Notes: generated by a model not told the origin, from the sequence alone. A stretch of DNA of 63,720 bases from an uncultured bacterium (GCA_902765215.1 CACWZA010000008.1:1-63720), one strand, 5' to 3'; shown: positions 18,651 to 28,470, numbered from the stretch's first letter. Made by a program: numbers and translations.

Positions 18651-19976
18651 ATGAAAAACAGAATTATCATGTTTTGGGCGATTGTGGCAATATTTATTGC
18701 ATCATTGTCAATAATATTCCATAAAGATAAGCCGGATGATCCTATAATCAAACTGGGGCTTGACTTAGTTGGGGGATCAAGATTAGAGTTACAGGCTCAG
18801 AAAACCGAAACAATCTCTACTATCACACCTGATATGATGGATAGTTTAACTTTTGCAATAAAGAAAAGGGTTAACGCAATCGGTGTAGCTGAAACTCATG
18901 TACAAAGAATTGGACAAGACAGACTTTTAGTTGAAATTCCAAACATTACTGATTTAAATCAGGCAAAGAAAATGATTGGTGATACAGCAGAATTGGAATT
19001 TAAAAAGAATATTGCACCGAAAGGGCAAAAAGAAAAATGGGTTTCAACAGGTTTAACAGGTAAAGATATTACCGTTGCTCGTGTTGATACCGACCAGACC
19101 GGTCACTGGAGTGTAGGGTTAGAGTTTAATGCTAACGGCACAAAGAAGTTCGCTGATTTGACAAGAGCAATGGTTGGCGAACAAATGGCTATCTTTTTTA
19201 ACGGAGAATTGCAATCAGCACCGGTTATTCAACAGCCGATATTAGAAGGCAGAGCTCAAATAACAGGTGGCGGTGACGGTTTCTCTGCTCAGGAAGCAAA
19301 AGAAATGGTTGACTTATTAAATGCAGGTGCACTTCCTGTTCCTGCATCAATCATTCAGGAAAACACTGTTGGGCCTACTTTGGGTAGTGACAGTATTCAG
19401 AAATCCGAAGTTGCAGGTTTAATCGGGCTTGGTTTAGTAATGCTCTTTATGCTTTGCTACTACAGAGTTCCGGGTATAATTGCCGATGTTGCATTATGTA
19501 TTTACGCTGTTATACTTTTTGCATTGTTTAAAACAATCGGCGTTACACTCACTCTTGCTGGTATAGCAGGCTTTATTCTTTCCGTTGGTATGGCGGTCGA
19601 CGCTAATATCCTTATCTTTGAGAGAACGAAAGAAGAGCTCAGAGCGGGAAGAACTTTGTATACTGCTATAACGGCAGGTTTTGACAGAGCATTTACAAGT
19701 ATTTTTGACTCAAATATGACAACAATTATTACTTGTGCAATCCTTTATTGGAAAGGAACTGATATAGTCAAAGGGTTTGCCTTAACTCTTGCACTTGGTG
19801 TAATTGTATCAATGTTCTCAGCAATAACTGTTACTAAAAACTTTATGTTGTTGATATTTGGTACTAAAACACTTACTAAACCATGGATATTTGGTTTAAG
19901 ACAAGATGAAATCGGTACTGCGTACCAGGCAACAGAATCTAAGAAAGAAAACGCTAAGTTCGGCGTTCTTGATTAA
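18651..19976 (+). CDS. secD: Protein translocase subunit SecD
   Basis: Proton-motive-force-driven subunit that completes Sec-dependent export on the periplasmic side. 441 residues with an N-terminal TM, LGLDLVGGSRLELQ, a periplasmic P1 domain, IIQENTVGPTLGSDSI before the membrane domain, and six TM segments with GMAVDANILIFERTKEE and FTSIFDSNMTTI. It is a short SecD, not fused to SecF. SD AAGGAG is upstream. Co-oriented with secF, 26 nt apart. Confidence 0.96.
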   Translation: MKNRIIMFWAIVAIFIASLSIIFHKDKPDDPIIKLGLDLVGGSRLELQAQKTETISTITPDMMDSLTFAIKKRVNAIGVAETHVQRIGQDRLLVEIPNITDLNQAKKMIGDTAELEFKKNIAPKGQKEKWVSTGLTGKDITVARVDTDQTGHWSVGLEFNANGTKKFADLTRAMVGEQMAIFFNGELQSAPVIQQPILEGRAQITGGGDGFSAQEAKEMVDLLNAGALPVPASIIQENTVGPTLGSDSIQKSEVAGLIGLGLVMLFMLCYYRVPGIIADVALCIYAVILFALFKTIGVTLTLAGIAGFILSVGMAVDANILIFERTKEELRAGRTLYTAITAGFDRAFTSIFDSNMTTIITCAILYWKGTDIVKGFALTLALGVIVSMFSAITVTKNFMLLIFGTKTLTKPWIFGLRQDEIGTAYQATESKKENAKFGVLD

Positions 19977-20002
19977 GATTAAACGGAATAAGAGGTATAA
20001 TT

Positions 20003-20962
20003 ATGAAATTAGAATTAAATATAGTAAAATACAGAGTTTTATGCTTATGCATATCCGCTCTATTAATAATTCCTTGTTTCGGGGCAATGATATATTCCAG
20101 TATCGTTTCACCGACACACACCCCTGTTAAAGTAAGTATTGACTATACAGGCGGTACAATTTTACAATATGGCGTAAATGAGGATGTTAGTGTTGACCAG
20201 TTAGGCAAGCTCAGAACAAAACTTGCTAAAGACGGTATCACAAGTGCTGAAATCCAAATTATTAATGTTAACAGTGACAAAAACTCAGCAATTAAGTCAC
20301 TTATATCTATCAGAACAAAGTTTATTGAAAACGGTTCTGACACTGATGCAAAGATAACAAAAGTTGTACAATCTGAGTTTAAGGATGCACAGGTTGACCA
20401 GGTTTCATCTGTTGGCCCGACTTTGGGTAAAGAGTTGTTTGCGAACTCACTTTTAGCAGTTGCTTTGGCATTACTTGGTATAATTTGTTATTTATCATTC
20501 AGATTCCAGTTTGATTACGCATTAGCAGCAATTTTAGGGTTGGTACACGATGTTATATTTGTTTGCGGTACCTTCTCAATACTTGGGCTTGTATGCGGAA
20601 TTGAAGTTGATGCACTGTTTGTAACGGCCGTTCTGACAGTTATAGGGTTCTCTGTACACGATACAATCGTTGTATTTGACCGTGTTCGTGAAAACCTCAG
20701 ATACTATTCAAAGAAAATGTCATTCAGTGAAATTATCAATTTCTCAGTAAATCAAACTTTGGCAAGAAGTATAAATACTTCCGTAACAACATTAATTACA
20801 TTGTTTGCCTTGTATTTATTCGGCGGGGTTACAACAAAGAACTTTGTACTGGCAATGATTTTGGGTATTGCAATCGGTACATATTCAAGTATCTTCTTCT
20901 GTACGGTTCTTGTTGATATCTGGAACGAAAAGAAATACGCCGGTTTATCATCAAACAAATAA
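20003..20962 (+). CDS. secF: Protein translocase subunit SecF
   Basis: 319-residue partner of SecD. N-terminal TM, then SIDYTGGTILQY, SSVGPTLGKELFANSLLA and the conserved FSVHDTIVVFDRVREN and LARSINTSVTTL motifs in the membrane domain. SD AGAGG about 8 nt before ATG. It follows secD directly and is followed 10 nt later by the U32 peptidase gene. Confidence 0.96.
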   Translation: MKLELNIVKYRVLCLCISALLIIPCFGAMIYSSIVSPTHTPVKVSIDYTGGTILQYGVNEDVSVDQLGKLRTKLAKDGITSAEIQIINVNSDKNSAIKSLISIRTKFIENGSDTDAKITKVVQSEFKDAQVDQVSSVGPTLGKELFANSLLAVALALLGIICYLSFRFQFDYALAAILGLVHDVIFVCGTFSILGLVCGIEVDALFVTAVLTVIGFSVHDTIVVFDRVRENLRYYSKKMSFSEIINFSVNQTLARSINTSVTTLITLFALYLFGGVTTKNFVLAMILGIAIGTYSSIFFCTVLVDIWNEKKYAGLSSNK

Positions 20963-20972
20963 TAGGGTTATT

Positions 20973-22748
20973 ATGAAAACAGAGTTATTAGCACCTGCAA
21001 AAAATATTGAAATAGCGAAAGCTGCAATTGATGCAGGTGCTGATGCTGTTTATATAGGGGCTTCTGCTTTCGGAGCAAGACAAAGAGCCGGAAACAGCCT
21101 TGATGACCTTAAAGATTTGGTTGATTATGCACATAAGTTCTATGTGAAAGTAATGGTTACTGTTAACACTATAATAAAAGATTCTGAGCTTGATGAAGTA
21201 AAAAAACTTATAACTAATCTTTATGATATTGGGGTTGATTCTCTAATCGTTCAGGATATGGCAATTTTAAAATGGGCAATTGAGGGTAAAATACCGCCTA
21301 TTCCTTTGCATATTAGTACTCAATGTAATAACAGAACAGAAGAAAAGGTTAATTTTTTTAAGCGGGTTGGTCTGCCAAGAGTTGTTTTAGCAAGAGAGTT
21401 ATCAATAAGCCAAATAAAAGACATTATAGTTAAAAACCCTGAAATTGAGATTGAAACCTTTATGCACGGCGCACTATGTGTTTCTTATAGCGGTCAGTGT
21501 TATTTGAGCCAATATATTGGAGGTCGTTCTGCAAACAGAGGTGAGTGTGCACAACCTTGCAGGAAGAAGTATTCTGTTGTTGATGATAAAGGTAATATTC
21601 TCGTTAAGGATAAACATGTCCTGTCTTTAAGGGATTTTAATACTACCGATCATTTAAAAGAGTTGGTTGATATCGGAGTTAAATCTTTCAAAATAGAAGG
21701 CAGATTAAAAGATATTAATTATGTAAGAAATGTTGTCGGGTATTACAGAGAACTGCTTGATAAGTATTCAGATAAAACATCATCAGGGAAGGTCACTCTA
21801 GATTTTACACCTGATATAAACAAAGTCTTTAATCGTGGATATACAACCTATTTTTTGAATAAAAGAGAAGAATGTTTTAACTTTGATACTCCAAAATTTA
21901 TTGGGGAAAGAATAGGTAAAATAGTTGAAGTCGGCGATAAATATTTTAAAATAAAACTGAATAGCAGGGTTGTCCTTAATAATCAGGATGGTTTGAATTT
22001 TGACAAAAAAGGTGAACTCGGCTGTCTGATAAATAAGGCGGAAAATAATAAGGTATATCCAAATAATACAACAATTCTAAAACAGATTAAGTCAGGAATG
22101 TCTGTGTACAGAAATGCTGATACCTCTTTTGAAAAGTCACTTCAGACATCAAAAACAAAAAGACAAATTGGGGTAAATATTAAATATAGTGATTTCTCAT
22201 TATATGCAAGAGATGAGGATGGAAACACAGTTTCAATAGGTATAACCGAAAGGGAAACCCCGAATAATGTTCAAAAAATGGTTGAAAATTTCAAAAAATC
22301 ACTTTCTAAGACAGGTGAGTCTGATTTTTATATAAATAATATAGAAATAGCATCAGAACTACCGTTTATTCCGATTTCTTCAGTAAATGAGTACAGAAGA
22401 AATTTATTTGATAATTTAATGTCAGAAAGGTTAACCAATTACAAAAGAGAGGTGCAAAAACCGCTCAAATATGCTGATTATTATGAAAAAGAGATTGACT
22501 ATAGGGGCAATGTCTTTAATAAAGAGGCTGAGGAATTTTATAAAAATTGCGGGGTTAGTGTGAAAGAGTATGCCTTTGAATATGAACAACCAAAGCACGA
22601 AGTTGAACTTATGCGCACAAAACACTGCATAAAATATGCCCTCGATTTATGCCGTTCAAATAAAAAACTGTTCCTCATTGATGAAAAAGGCGAGAAATAT
22701 AAACTTGATTTTGACTGTAAAAATTGTGAAATGGTTATATTAAAGTGA
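20973..22748 (+). CDS. U32 family peptidase-like RNA hydroxylation protein
   Basis: 591 residues. The N-terminal U32 domain (LLAPAKN, GADAVYIGASAFGAR) contains the family signature FMHGALCVSYSGQCYLSQYI and the Cys-rich segment NRGECAQPCRKKY. Relatives such as RlhA and TrhP carry out prephenate- or iron-linked hydroxylation of rRNA or tRNA; collagenase-like peptidase is an older family name. A C-terminal segment with KHCIKYALDLC and FDCKNCEM adds four cysteines that may bind metal. ATG 20973 is chosen; an upstream in-frame extension lies inside secF. It overlaps the converging endonuclease gene by 9 bp. Which RNA is the target cannot be told. Confidence 0.9.
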   Translation: MKTELLAPAKNIEIAKAAIDAGADAVYIGASAFGARQRAGNSLDDLKDLVDYAHKFYVKVMVTVNTIIKDSELDEVKKLITNLYDIGVDSLIVQDMAILKWAIEGKIPPIPLHISTQCNNRTEEKVNFFKRVGLPRVVLARELSISQIKDIIVKNPEIEIETFMHGALCVSYSGQCYLSQYIGGRSANRGECAQPCRKKYSVVDDKGNILVKDKHVLSLRDFNTTDHLKELVDIGVKSFKIEGRLKDINYVRNVVGYYRELLDKYSDKTSSGKVTLDFTPDINKVFNRGYTTYFLNKREECFNFDTPKFIGERIGKIVEVGDKYFKIKLNSRVVLNNQDGLNFDKKGELGCLINKAENNKVYPNNTTILKQIKSGMSVYRNADTSFEKSLQTSKTKRQIGVNIKYSDFSLYARDEDGNTVSIGITERETPNNVQKMVENFKKSLSKTGESDFYINNIEIASELPFIPISSVNEYRRNLFDNLMSERLTNYKREVQKPLKYADYYEKEIDYRGNVFNKEAEEFYKNCGVSVKEYAFEYEQPKHEVELMRTKHCIKYALDLCRSNKKLFLIDEKGEKYKLDFDCKNCEMVILK

Positions 22749-23561
22749 TAAGTAGTAGTCTTTCATTATCTTACAATCGGTTTCAATATTAGGACTTTCG
22801 CACACAATAGCACCTTTAACATCAAAATCTTTGAAGGCTTTTAGTAAGTCTTTATAATTCATATCAGATTCTTCAAGATTAAGGTGATGTTTTTCCCCTT
22901 TTTCACCGTAGGCTATCCCTGCTATATGTGCGTGGAAGTTTTCCAGTGGTTTTTTATCCTCAAGTTCTTTGCCGATTTTTTCAAAAATTCGAGCAAATTC
23001 ATCATAAGTATTTGATATCCCGTTATATCTTGCGTGTAAATGAGCAAAATCGACACAAGGAAGTACGTGTTCAAACTCTTTGGATAATCTTATAATTTCT
23101 TCTAAATCACCCCATTGAGTTGCTTTACCCGTTGTTTCAGGTCTTACCCATACAGTTATACCTTCTTTATCTAGAGTATCAGTTATTATTTTTGTTTGGC
23201 GTTTTACCTGCTGATAAACATCTTCCTTATCCATTTTCAGGTAAAATGCAGCGTGATAGGTTATACTGAAGGCTCCTACTTCGTGGGCAACACGTGCTGT
23301 TTCAATAATTCGTTGGACACTTGCTTCAACCTTTTCTTCCTCCTGAGAGTTAAGATTTATATAAAAAGGCGCGTGAATTGTTTTAACCAGTGGTGAATCA
23401 CCGACAAGTTTTTTGTTTGCATCATTTATTCTTACACCATGAACAAATTCAAGTTCAAGCCCGTCAAGTGACATTTCATCAAGTATTTCAAAGGCTTTTT
23501 TATACCCTTTAGAACCTGTTGCAAGCGGCATCCCCGCAGTTATAAAATTAAGTGTATCCAT
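22740..23561 (-). CDS. nfo: Endonuclease IV-like AP endonuclease (TIM barrel)
   Basis: 273-residue xylose-isomerase-like TIM barrel matching deoxyribonuclease IV, which cleaves DNA at abasic sites in base-excision repair. Likely zinc ligands are seen in order: TIHAPFY, TYHAAFY, VRPETTGK, CVDFAHLHAR, FHAHIAG, EKGEKHHLNLEESD and CESPNIE. The EKGEK.HL segment is the form found in archaeal and Thermotoga-type members rather than E. coli. The start overlaps the end of the formyltransferase gene by 14 nt, suggesting coupling. Confidence 0.87.
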   Translation of the reverse strand: MDTLNFITAGMPLATGSKGYKKAFEILDEMSLDGLELEFVHGVRINDANKKLVGDSPLVKTIHAPFYINLNSQEEEKVEASVQRIIETARVAHEVGAFSITYHAAFYLKMDKEDVYQQVKRQTKIITDTLDKEGITVWVRPETTGKATQWGDLEEIIRLSKEFEHVLPCVDFAHLHARYNGISNTYDEFARIFEKIGKELEDKKPLENFHAHIAGIAYGEKGEKHHLNLEESDMNYKDLLKAFKDFDVKGAIVCESPNIETDCKIMKDYYLSL

Positions 23562-24501
23562 TTGTAAATTTATCTCCTATGCTTGGGTTAATTATCCTTA
23601 TAAAGTCGCTGCAATCTCCGATAAAATAGCCCGCATATTGCATAACTTCAGGTATAATACAACCATCAGCTGTTTTAATATAAACCTTATTATCTTTTAT
23701 TGCACAAATTTGACCGTTTTCAAAATTATCAACTCCCGAAATTTGTTCAACTGATACCTTGTGAAGGCGAACCATTTGATTTTTAAAGAGTATCATTGCT
23801 GCAAAATAAGGATTAAGTGCCCTGATTAATCTGTCTATTTCAACTGCAGTCTTATTAAAGTCAATTATCATTTCATGGTCTTTTATGTTTGGAGCAAGCG
23901 GGTATTCGCCCTGAGGCTGTTTACTTGAGTCCAAATGACCATCTTTTTCAAACTTTATAAGTGCTTCAACAAGCATTCTAACACCAAGTTCGTTAGTTTT
24001 ATTAAACAGGGTACCCATTGTTTCATCCGAATCAAGTTTTAAATGTTGTTGTAATACAATATCCCCGACATCAAACTGTTCTGCTATATAGTGTATTGTA
24101 ACACCCGTTTCGGCTTCACCGTTCATTATCACTCTTGAATAGGGGTTTCCACCTCTATATAGCGGTAATAATGACGGGTGAATATTTAATATGCCGTTAG
24201 GGATTAAATCAATAAATTCTTTTGGAATTTTGTCGTTAAAAGAGGCAACAACCGCTATATCAGGCTTTAAGTTTTTCACTGTTTCAAGTAATGCCTCGTC
24301 TTTTAATAAGTCATATTCAAGAAACGGCAAACCTTTTGACTTAACAAAATTTCTAAAGGTCACATAGGTGTTGTGAGTCTTTTTAGGACCGATTACCCCC
24401 ACTATATTAAATCCTGCATATAAAAGCGTGTCTAAACATACAAAAGCCATATCAGGCACGCCAAGAAATAATATTCGTTTTTTATACTTTGTACTATCCA
24501 T
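23548..24501 (-). CDS. fmt: Methionyl-tRNA formyltransferase-like protein
   Basis: 317 residues with both the N-terminal formyltransferase domain (LFLGVPDMAFVCLDTLL, then LNIHPSLLPLYRGGNPY with the Asn-His pair, and TGVTIHYI...DVGDIVLQ with the catalytic Asp) and a C-terminal Formyl_trans_C-like domain. That architecture and length fit Fmt, which formylates initiator Met-tRNA. The YRGGNPY box is closer to sugar-nucleotide formyltransferases than the usual WRGAAPI, so another 10-formyl-THF-dependent role is possible. It sits in an overlapped unit between the C_GCAxxG_C_C protein and endonuclease IV. Confidence 0.8.
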   Translation of the reverse strand: MDSTKYKKRILFLGVPDMAFVCLDTLLYAGFNIVGVIGPKKTHNTYVTFRNFVKSKGLPFLEYDLLKDEALLETVKNLKPDIAVVASFNDKIPKEFIDLIPNGILNIHPSLLPLYRGGNPYSRVIMNGEAETGVTIHYIAEQFDVGDIVLQQHLKLDSDETMGTLFNKTNELGVRMLVEALIKFEKDGHLDSSKQPQGEYPLAPNIKDHEMIIDFNKTAVEIDRLIRALNPYFAAMILFKNQMVRLHKVSVEQISGVDNFENGQICAIKDNKVYIKTADGCIIPEVMQYAGYFIGDCSDFIRIINPSIGDKFTNGYT

Positions 24502-24901
24502 TCTTTACACCGGCATTTTTAATCATTTCTTCCAATGTCATTGAGCAAAATTCAACAAAACTTGAACAATGGCGTTTTCTTTCAGGTGTTCCCGCATCCG
24601 TTCCACGCGAAAGAACACGGCAGCAGGTTGCCTTATGTATTTCTTTAAATTTATCCATAAACTCTTTTGTAAGTTCTCTTGCAATAACAGGGTTTCCGTA
24701 TTTGTTGTTTTTACCGAAAAGATGCCCAATAACCATCAAAGAACCCGCAACAGCGCCGCACATACAGCCTGAACTACAGCCGCCTGAAAAAGATGTTGCA
24801 ACAGGCAACAGTGATTCATCACACCAACCGTTATCAACAGCACCTAAAATAGTGCTTTCAGAACAAGAGTTTCCACTCAAAAAATATTCTACAGCCTTCA
24901 T
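24494..24901 (-). CDS. C_GCAxxG_C_C family redox-type cysteine protein
   Basis: 135 residues with the spaced cysteines of the C_GCAxxG_C_C family: NSCSEST near the N-terminus, GGCSSGCMCGAVAGSLMVIG in the centre and CCRVL...CSSFVEFC at the end. Members are thought to bind metal or act in redox chemistry; no reaction is established. ATG 24901 has a strong SD GGAGGG at 3-4 nt; the upstream open frame to 24967 is ignored. Overlaps the formyltransferase start by 8 nt. Confidence 0.88.
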   Translation of the reverse strand: MKAVEYFLSGNSCSESTILGAVDNGWCDESLLPVATSFSGGCSSGCMCGAVAGSLMVIGHLFGKNNKYGNPVIARELTKEFMDKFKEIHKATCCRVLSRGTDAGTPERKRHCSSFVEFCSMTLEEMIKNAGVKNG

Positions 24902-25004
24902 AAGCCCTCCCTCTGTTATATTATCATATATTATATTAATAAGCAGATAATTAACAAAAAATAACATAGTTTACAAAAATAAGAATTAGTAAGATAATAG
25001 TAAT

Positions 25005-25817
25005 ATGACGAAGAAACAAAAGGGCTTACTAATATTTGCGATTGTCGCACTAATCTGCTGGACAATCTTTTGGCGCTACGATTATTACAAAGATCCTGCT
25101 ACTAAAAAGGGCGGGGATTTGTATAAAACAATCGTTAAGCGCGGATATGTAATTGTTGGGGTTAAGAATGATACTCCGCCTTTTGGATATATTGATTCAA
25201 CAGGCCAATATGTCGGCTTTGATGTTGATATTGCTCATAATATATCAAAAGAACTTCTTCACGACCCTAATAAAGTGAAGTTTGTTCCTGTTAAGGATAC
25301 TGACCGTTTCAGACTTCTTAACAACGGCAAAGTTGATATGTTAATAGCAACAATGACAATCACACCAAAAAGACAGATTTTTGCTGATTTTTCAAACGCA
25401 TATTATATTACGGGACAGACTCTGTTAGTCAAAAAAGGGAGCAGTGTTCGCTCTCTGGGTGATTTAAGCAATAAACCGGTTGGGGTAATATATGGCTCAA
25501 CCGCTGAAGAAACAATAAAATTCCTTCTTCCTAGTGCAAAAGTTTTAGGTTACAGAACTTATGAAGATGCATATAGAGCGCTGAAAAACGGCACAGTTTT
25601 AGGGGTAACATCTGATGATGCAATATTGAGAGCATACTCACTAAAAGATTCAAGTGTTACACTGCTTTCTAAACGCTATACAAGAGATTCTTACGGTATT
25701 GCATTAAGACGCGGCGGTGAATCTGATTATTTACTTGATGTAATAAATACGGTTATCTCGGATATGGATAATCGCGGTGTATTTATTCAGTTAAGACACA
25801 AATGGGGATTAAGTTAG
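25005..25817 (+). CDS. Extracellular amino-acid-type solute-binding protein (SBP family 3), membrane-anchored
   Basis: 270 residues. A single N-terminal hydrophobic segment (LLIFAIVALICWTIF) without lipobox or obvious signal cleavage suggests an anchored periplasmic protein. The rest is a family 3 binding domain: GYVIVGVKNDTPPFGYID, VGFDVDIAHNIS, DMLIATMTITPKR and DSYGIALRRG. It should bind a polar amino acid for an ABC importer, but no permease or ATPase is adjacent. No SD; TAAGAT lies 9 nt before ATG, so leaderless translation is possible. An 8-bp hairpin (25814-25836) overlaps the stop codon. Confidence 0.9.
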   Translation: MTKKQKGLLIFAIVALICWTIFWRYDYYKDPATKKGGDLYKTIVKRGYVIVGVKNDTPPFGYIDSTGQYVGFDVDIAHNISKELLHDPNKVKFVPVKDTDRFRLLNNGKVDMLIATMTITPKRQIFADFSNAYYITGQTLLVKKGSSVRSLGDLSNKPVGVIYGSTAEETIKFLLPSAKVLGYRTYEDAYRALKNGTVLGVTSDDAILRAYSLKDSSVTLLSKRYTRDSYGIALRRGGESDYLLDVINTVISDMDNRGVFIQLRHKWGLS

Positions 25818-25836
25818 TAACTTAATTTGTTACTAA
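25814..25836 (+). terminator. Hairpin at the end of the solute-binding protein gene (weak terminator candidate)
   Basis: TTAGTAAC and GTTACTAA form an 8-bp perfect stem with a 7-nt loop overlapping the stop codon. Only a diffuse T-rich stretch follows further downstream, so termination is uncertain. Confidence 0.35.
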
Positions 25837-25890
25837 GATTGCATTTACCGATTTTTAATCAATCCGATAAAAGTTATAACGGAACAAAGT

Positions 25891-27126
25891 TTAAATTCTG
25901 TTTGACATATAGTTATAAACTATTCTTGAAACTTCCTGAATATATAATTTCCCGTTAGGGTTGTTGTGCGGTCTGAGTGCCAAAACTACTATTACATATC
26001 TTTGTCCTGACGGGAGGTAAACAATACCCGCATCACCCAACATTGTACCAATATCACCTGTTTTGTGGATAAACGGAACACCGTCAGGCAAACCTGCTTT
26101 GATGAGGTTTACATTTTTAACCTTGCCCATAATATCAACAATATCACTTGATGACGTAACATTAAGGAATGAGTTGTTATCATCATTGATATTATAGAGC
26201 ATTTGAGCCATATCTTCAGCCGTTGTATAGTTTGTTCCTGTTAAATCAGGTAGCCAAGTCTGAACATGTGTATGTTTTATTCCCCAGCTCTTTAATGCTG
26301 CGTTAATATCGTTCATTGAGCCTAGTTTAGACATAAGCATGTTAGTTGCAGTATTATCAGAATCCTGAATCATAACTTTAGCCAAATCGCGTACAGAATA
26401 ACTGTTACCCGCCTGAGAATACTGCATACTGCCTGATCCTGATGAACGGTAATATTCCGTTAAATACATTCTATCGTTCGGAGCAAACTGTTCAGATTCA
26501 ATTGCCTTATATAACTGAATTAATACAGGTAATTTAATAATACTTGCAGCAGGATAAACCGTCTTAGAATTGATACTTGCATAAGAATGATTATCAATAG
26601 ACCATACAAAAACTGATGGTTTAATATTAGAATACTTGCTGTTAAGTGCCTTTAACTGCCCTTCCAAATCAGTCATTCTGTCACCGTATTTAAGCGGAGA
26701 CATTTTAGCCTTTTTACCTTCGTTTGCAGGACACTGTATTCGGTTGTTTAAAAAGGTGTAGTTTGATGTGTATGAAAGAGTCGGGTTAATCAGTTCGTTG
26801 TAATTAATCCCGCTTTGAACATCAAAATTGTTGCTGCAAATGTTATTATCAGAAGCAACATTATTAACTTCTGCAGGAACAAAGTTTGAAGCAAACATCT
26901 GATATGCAGTAGGAACAAATAAATAGCCAATACCTGCCAACAAACCACACACAATTGTCTTGCCGACTAAAGAGCCTTTTTTCTTGCGTTTAGGTCTTGA
27001 CATAGGCTGCGGCTTAGCCTTCCTCTCTTTTTGAGGTTTTGCAGGCGCTGTAACCGCATTATAATATAAATTTTCGTACTTATAATTGTAATAATTATCC
27101 TGTCTTACTGCATTTCTCGAATACAC
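25891..27126 (-). CDS. Class A beta-lactamase-fold serine hydrolase, membrane-anchored
   Basis: 411 residues. A Lys/Arg/Pro-rich N-terminal cytoplasmic tail (about 55 residues) precedes one TM segment (TIVCGLLAGIGYLFVP), so the catalytic domain is periplasmic. Seen motifs: Ser195-Ile-Ile-Lys, Ser256-Asp-Asn and Lys355-Thr-Gly, the three boxes of the penicillin-recognising superfamily. The omega-loop glutamate expected in true class A beta-lactamases (E..LN) is not evident; the region reads TWLPDLTGTNYTT. A D,D-peptidase-like or penicillin-binding role therefore seems as likely as antibiotic hydrolysis. Start is GTG 27126 with SD GGAGGGG. Confidence 0.85.
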   Translation of the reverse strand: MYSRNAVRQDNYYNYKYENLYYNAVTAPAKPQKERKAKPQPMSRPKRKKKGSLVGKTIVCGLLAGIGYLFVPTAYQMFASNFVPAEVNNVASDNNICSNNFDVQSGINYNELINPTLSYTSNYTFLNNRIQCPANEGKKAKMSPLKYGDRMTDLEGQLKALNSKYSNIKPSVFVWSIDNHSYASINSKTVYPAASIIKLPVLIQLYKAIESEQFAPNDRMYLTEYYRSSGSGSMQYSQAGNSYSVRDLAKVMIQDSDNTATNMLMSKLGSMNDINAALKSWGIKHTHVQTWLPDLTGTNYTTAEDMAQMLYNINDDNNSFLNVTSSSDIVDIMGKVKNVNLIKAGLPDGVPFIHKTGDIGTMLGDAGIVYLPSGQRYVIVVLALRPHNNPNGKLYIQEVSRIVYNYMSNRI

Positions 27127-27209
27127 TATTCCCCTCCAAATATACCATTTATTTAAGTATATATAATACTTTTACACCCATTCATCATTCAAACGGATGA
27201 ATTTACAGA

Positions 27210-27488
27210 TCATGAAAGACTGCTGATTGTTATTGCAGCAAACCACTGAATAACATTCAAAAACAGTAACGCAACAATAGGTGAAAAGTCTAACCCACCT
27301 ATTGGCGGTACAAATCGTCTGAAAATATCCAAATAAGCATCAGTAACAATTCTGATACCTTTTACAGGCTGAGCATCCCAATCAATACTAGGGAGCCAAG
27401 ACATAAATATTCTCAGAACAATTAAAATACTATAAAAAGTAATAAATGTATCAATTAAAGAATTGAGTTTTATTAATAGGTTTGTCAT
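27210..27488 (-). CDS. YggT family membrane protein
   Basis: 92 residues with two hydrophobic segments around the family core LRIFMSWLP...DWDAQPVKGIRIVTDAYLDIFRRFVPPIGGLDFSPIVALL. YggT/YlmG proteins act in division-related membrane or nucleoid functions in cyanobacteria and plastids; the precise role is unsettled. ATG 27488 follows the mtnP stop by 3 nt and uses GGAG inside the end of mtnP as SD. Confidence 0.92.
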   Translation of the reverse strand: MTNLLIKLNSLIDTFITFYSILIVLRIFMSWLPSIDWDAQPVKGIRIVTDAYLDIFRRFVPPIGGLDFSPIVALLFLNVIQWFAAITISSLS

Positions 27489-27491
27489 CAA

Positions 27492-28289
27492 CTATGCTCC
27501 TGATACCTGACTTGTCTTACTGCAGTCACAATCCATGTTGTTAAGGTCTATGCGTTCAATCATAGTGAATAATAACTTCTTAAGATTGTCTAAATTACTG
27601 TTAAATACCTTAATAACTTCGCTGTGAGAAACAGGAGGAACATCGCCGACCAAACCTGCATCATAGTCTGTAATCAAAGATATATTAAGCGGACACATGT
27701 CCATTTCTTTTACTAAATATGCTTCCGGATAAGCAGTCATATTAATAACTTCCCAGCCCTGTGAAGTAAAGAACTTAGACTCTGCCTTTGTTGAGAAACG
27801 AGGCCCGTTAACAACTACGACAGTACCTGTTTCGTGAGTTGTAATACCTAATTCTTTACCTGTTTTTATAGCAAGTTCTCTTAAAACAGGACAATATGGA
27901 TCAGCCGCTGACGGGTGAATTACATTAGGCCCGTCAATTGTAGTTGTTATTCTGCCGTCAGTCCAGTCCATGAATTGGTCTGCAATAACAAAACTACCCG
28001 GTTCAATATGTTTTTGAAGGCTGCCTGCCGCACAAGGTGAAATAACACATTTACAACCTGCTTCCTTCATTGCATAAACATTAGCTCTATAATTAATTTT
28101 ATGCGGCGGAATAGAATGGTCGCGTTTATGACGAGGCATAAAAGCAACCTTTTTATCACCGATTTTGCCCACAAATAAAGCGTCACTAGGTTCACCGTAA
28201 GGTGTATCTATTTTAACTTCTTCTATATTATCAAGAAATTTATAAAATCCTGAGCCACCAAAGACCCCGATATCTGCTATTTTTCCCAT
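27492..28289 (-). CDS. mtnP: S-methyl-5'-thioadenosine phosphorylase
   Basis: Splits methylthioadenosine with phosphate to adenine and methylthioribose-1-phosphate in methionine salvage and polyamine metabolism. 265 residues with GVFGGSGFY, PRHKRDHSIPPHKINYRANVYAM, CVISPCAAGSL, VVVNGPRFSTKAE and VINMTAYPEAYLVKEM, all MTAP/PNP family blocks. SD GGAGGAG is upstream of ATG 28289. Co-transcribed with yggT. Confidence 0.93.
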   Translation of the reverse strand: MGKIADIGVFGGSGFYKFLDNIEEVKIDTPYGEPSDALFVGKIGDKKVAFMPRHKRDHSIPPHKINYRANVYAMKEAGCKCVISPCAAGSLQKHIEPGSFVIADQFMDWTDGRITTTIDGPNVIHPSAADPYCPVLRELAIKTGKELGITTHETGTVVVVNGPRFSTKAESKFFTSQGWEVINMTAYPEAYLVKEMDMCPLNISLITDYDAGLVGDVPPVSHSEVIKVFNSNLDNLKKLLFTMIERIDLNNMDCDCSKTSQVSGA

Positions 28290-28470
28290 TTATATCTCCT
28301 CCATTTTTTGAAATTATAACATTTTGAATTTAGCATGGCAAAAAGTATACAATATGCTAATATTTAATAATTTAAAGAATGATTTAATCTCTGAAATACA
28401 GTTATAACTGGTTTTAAGAGTTTTGCTTAATATTTATTGTAACGAAATGTAACAAACTCAATCAAAACAT

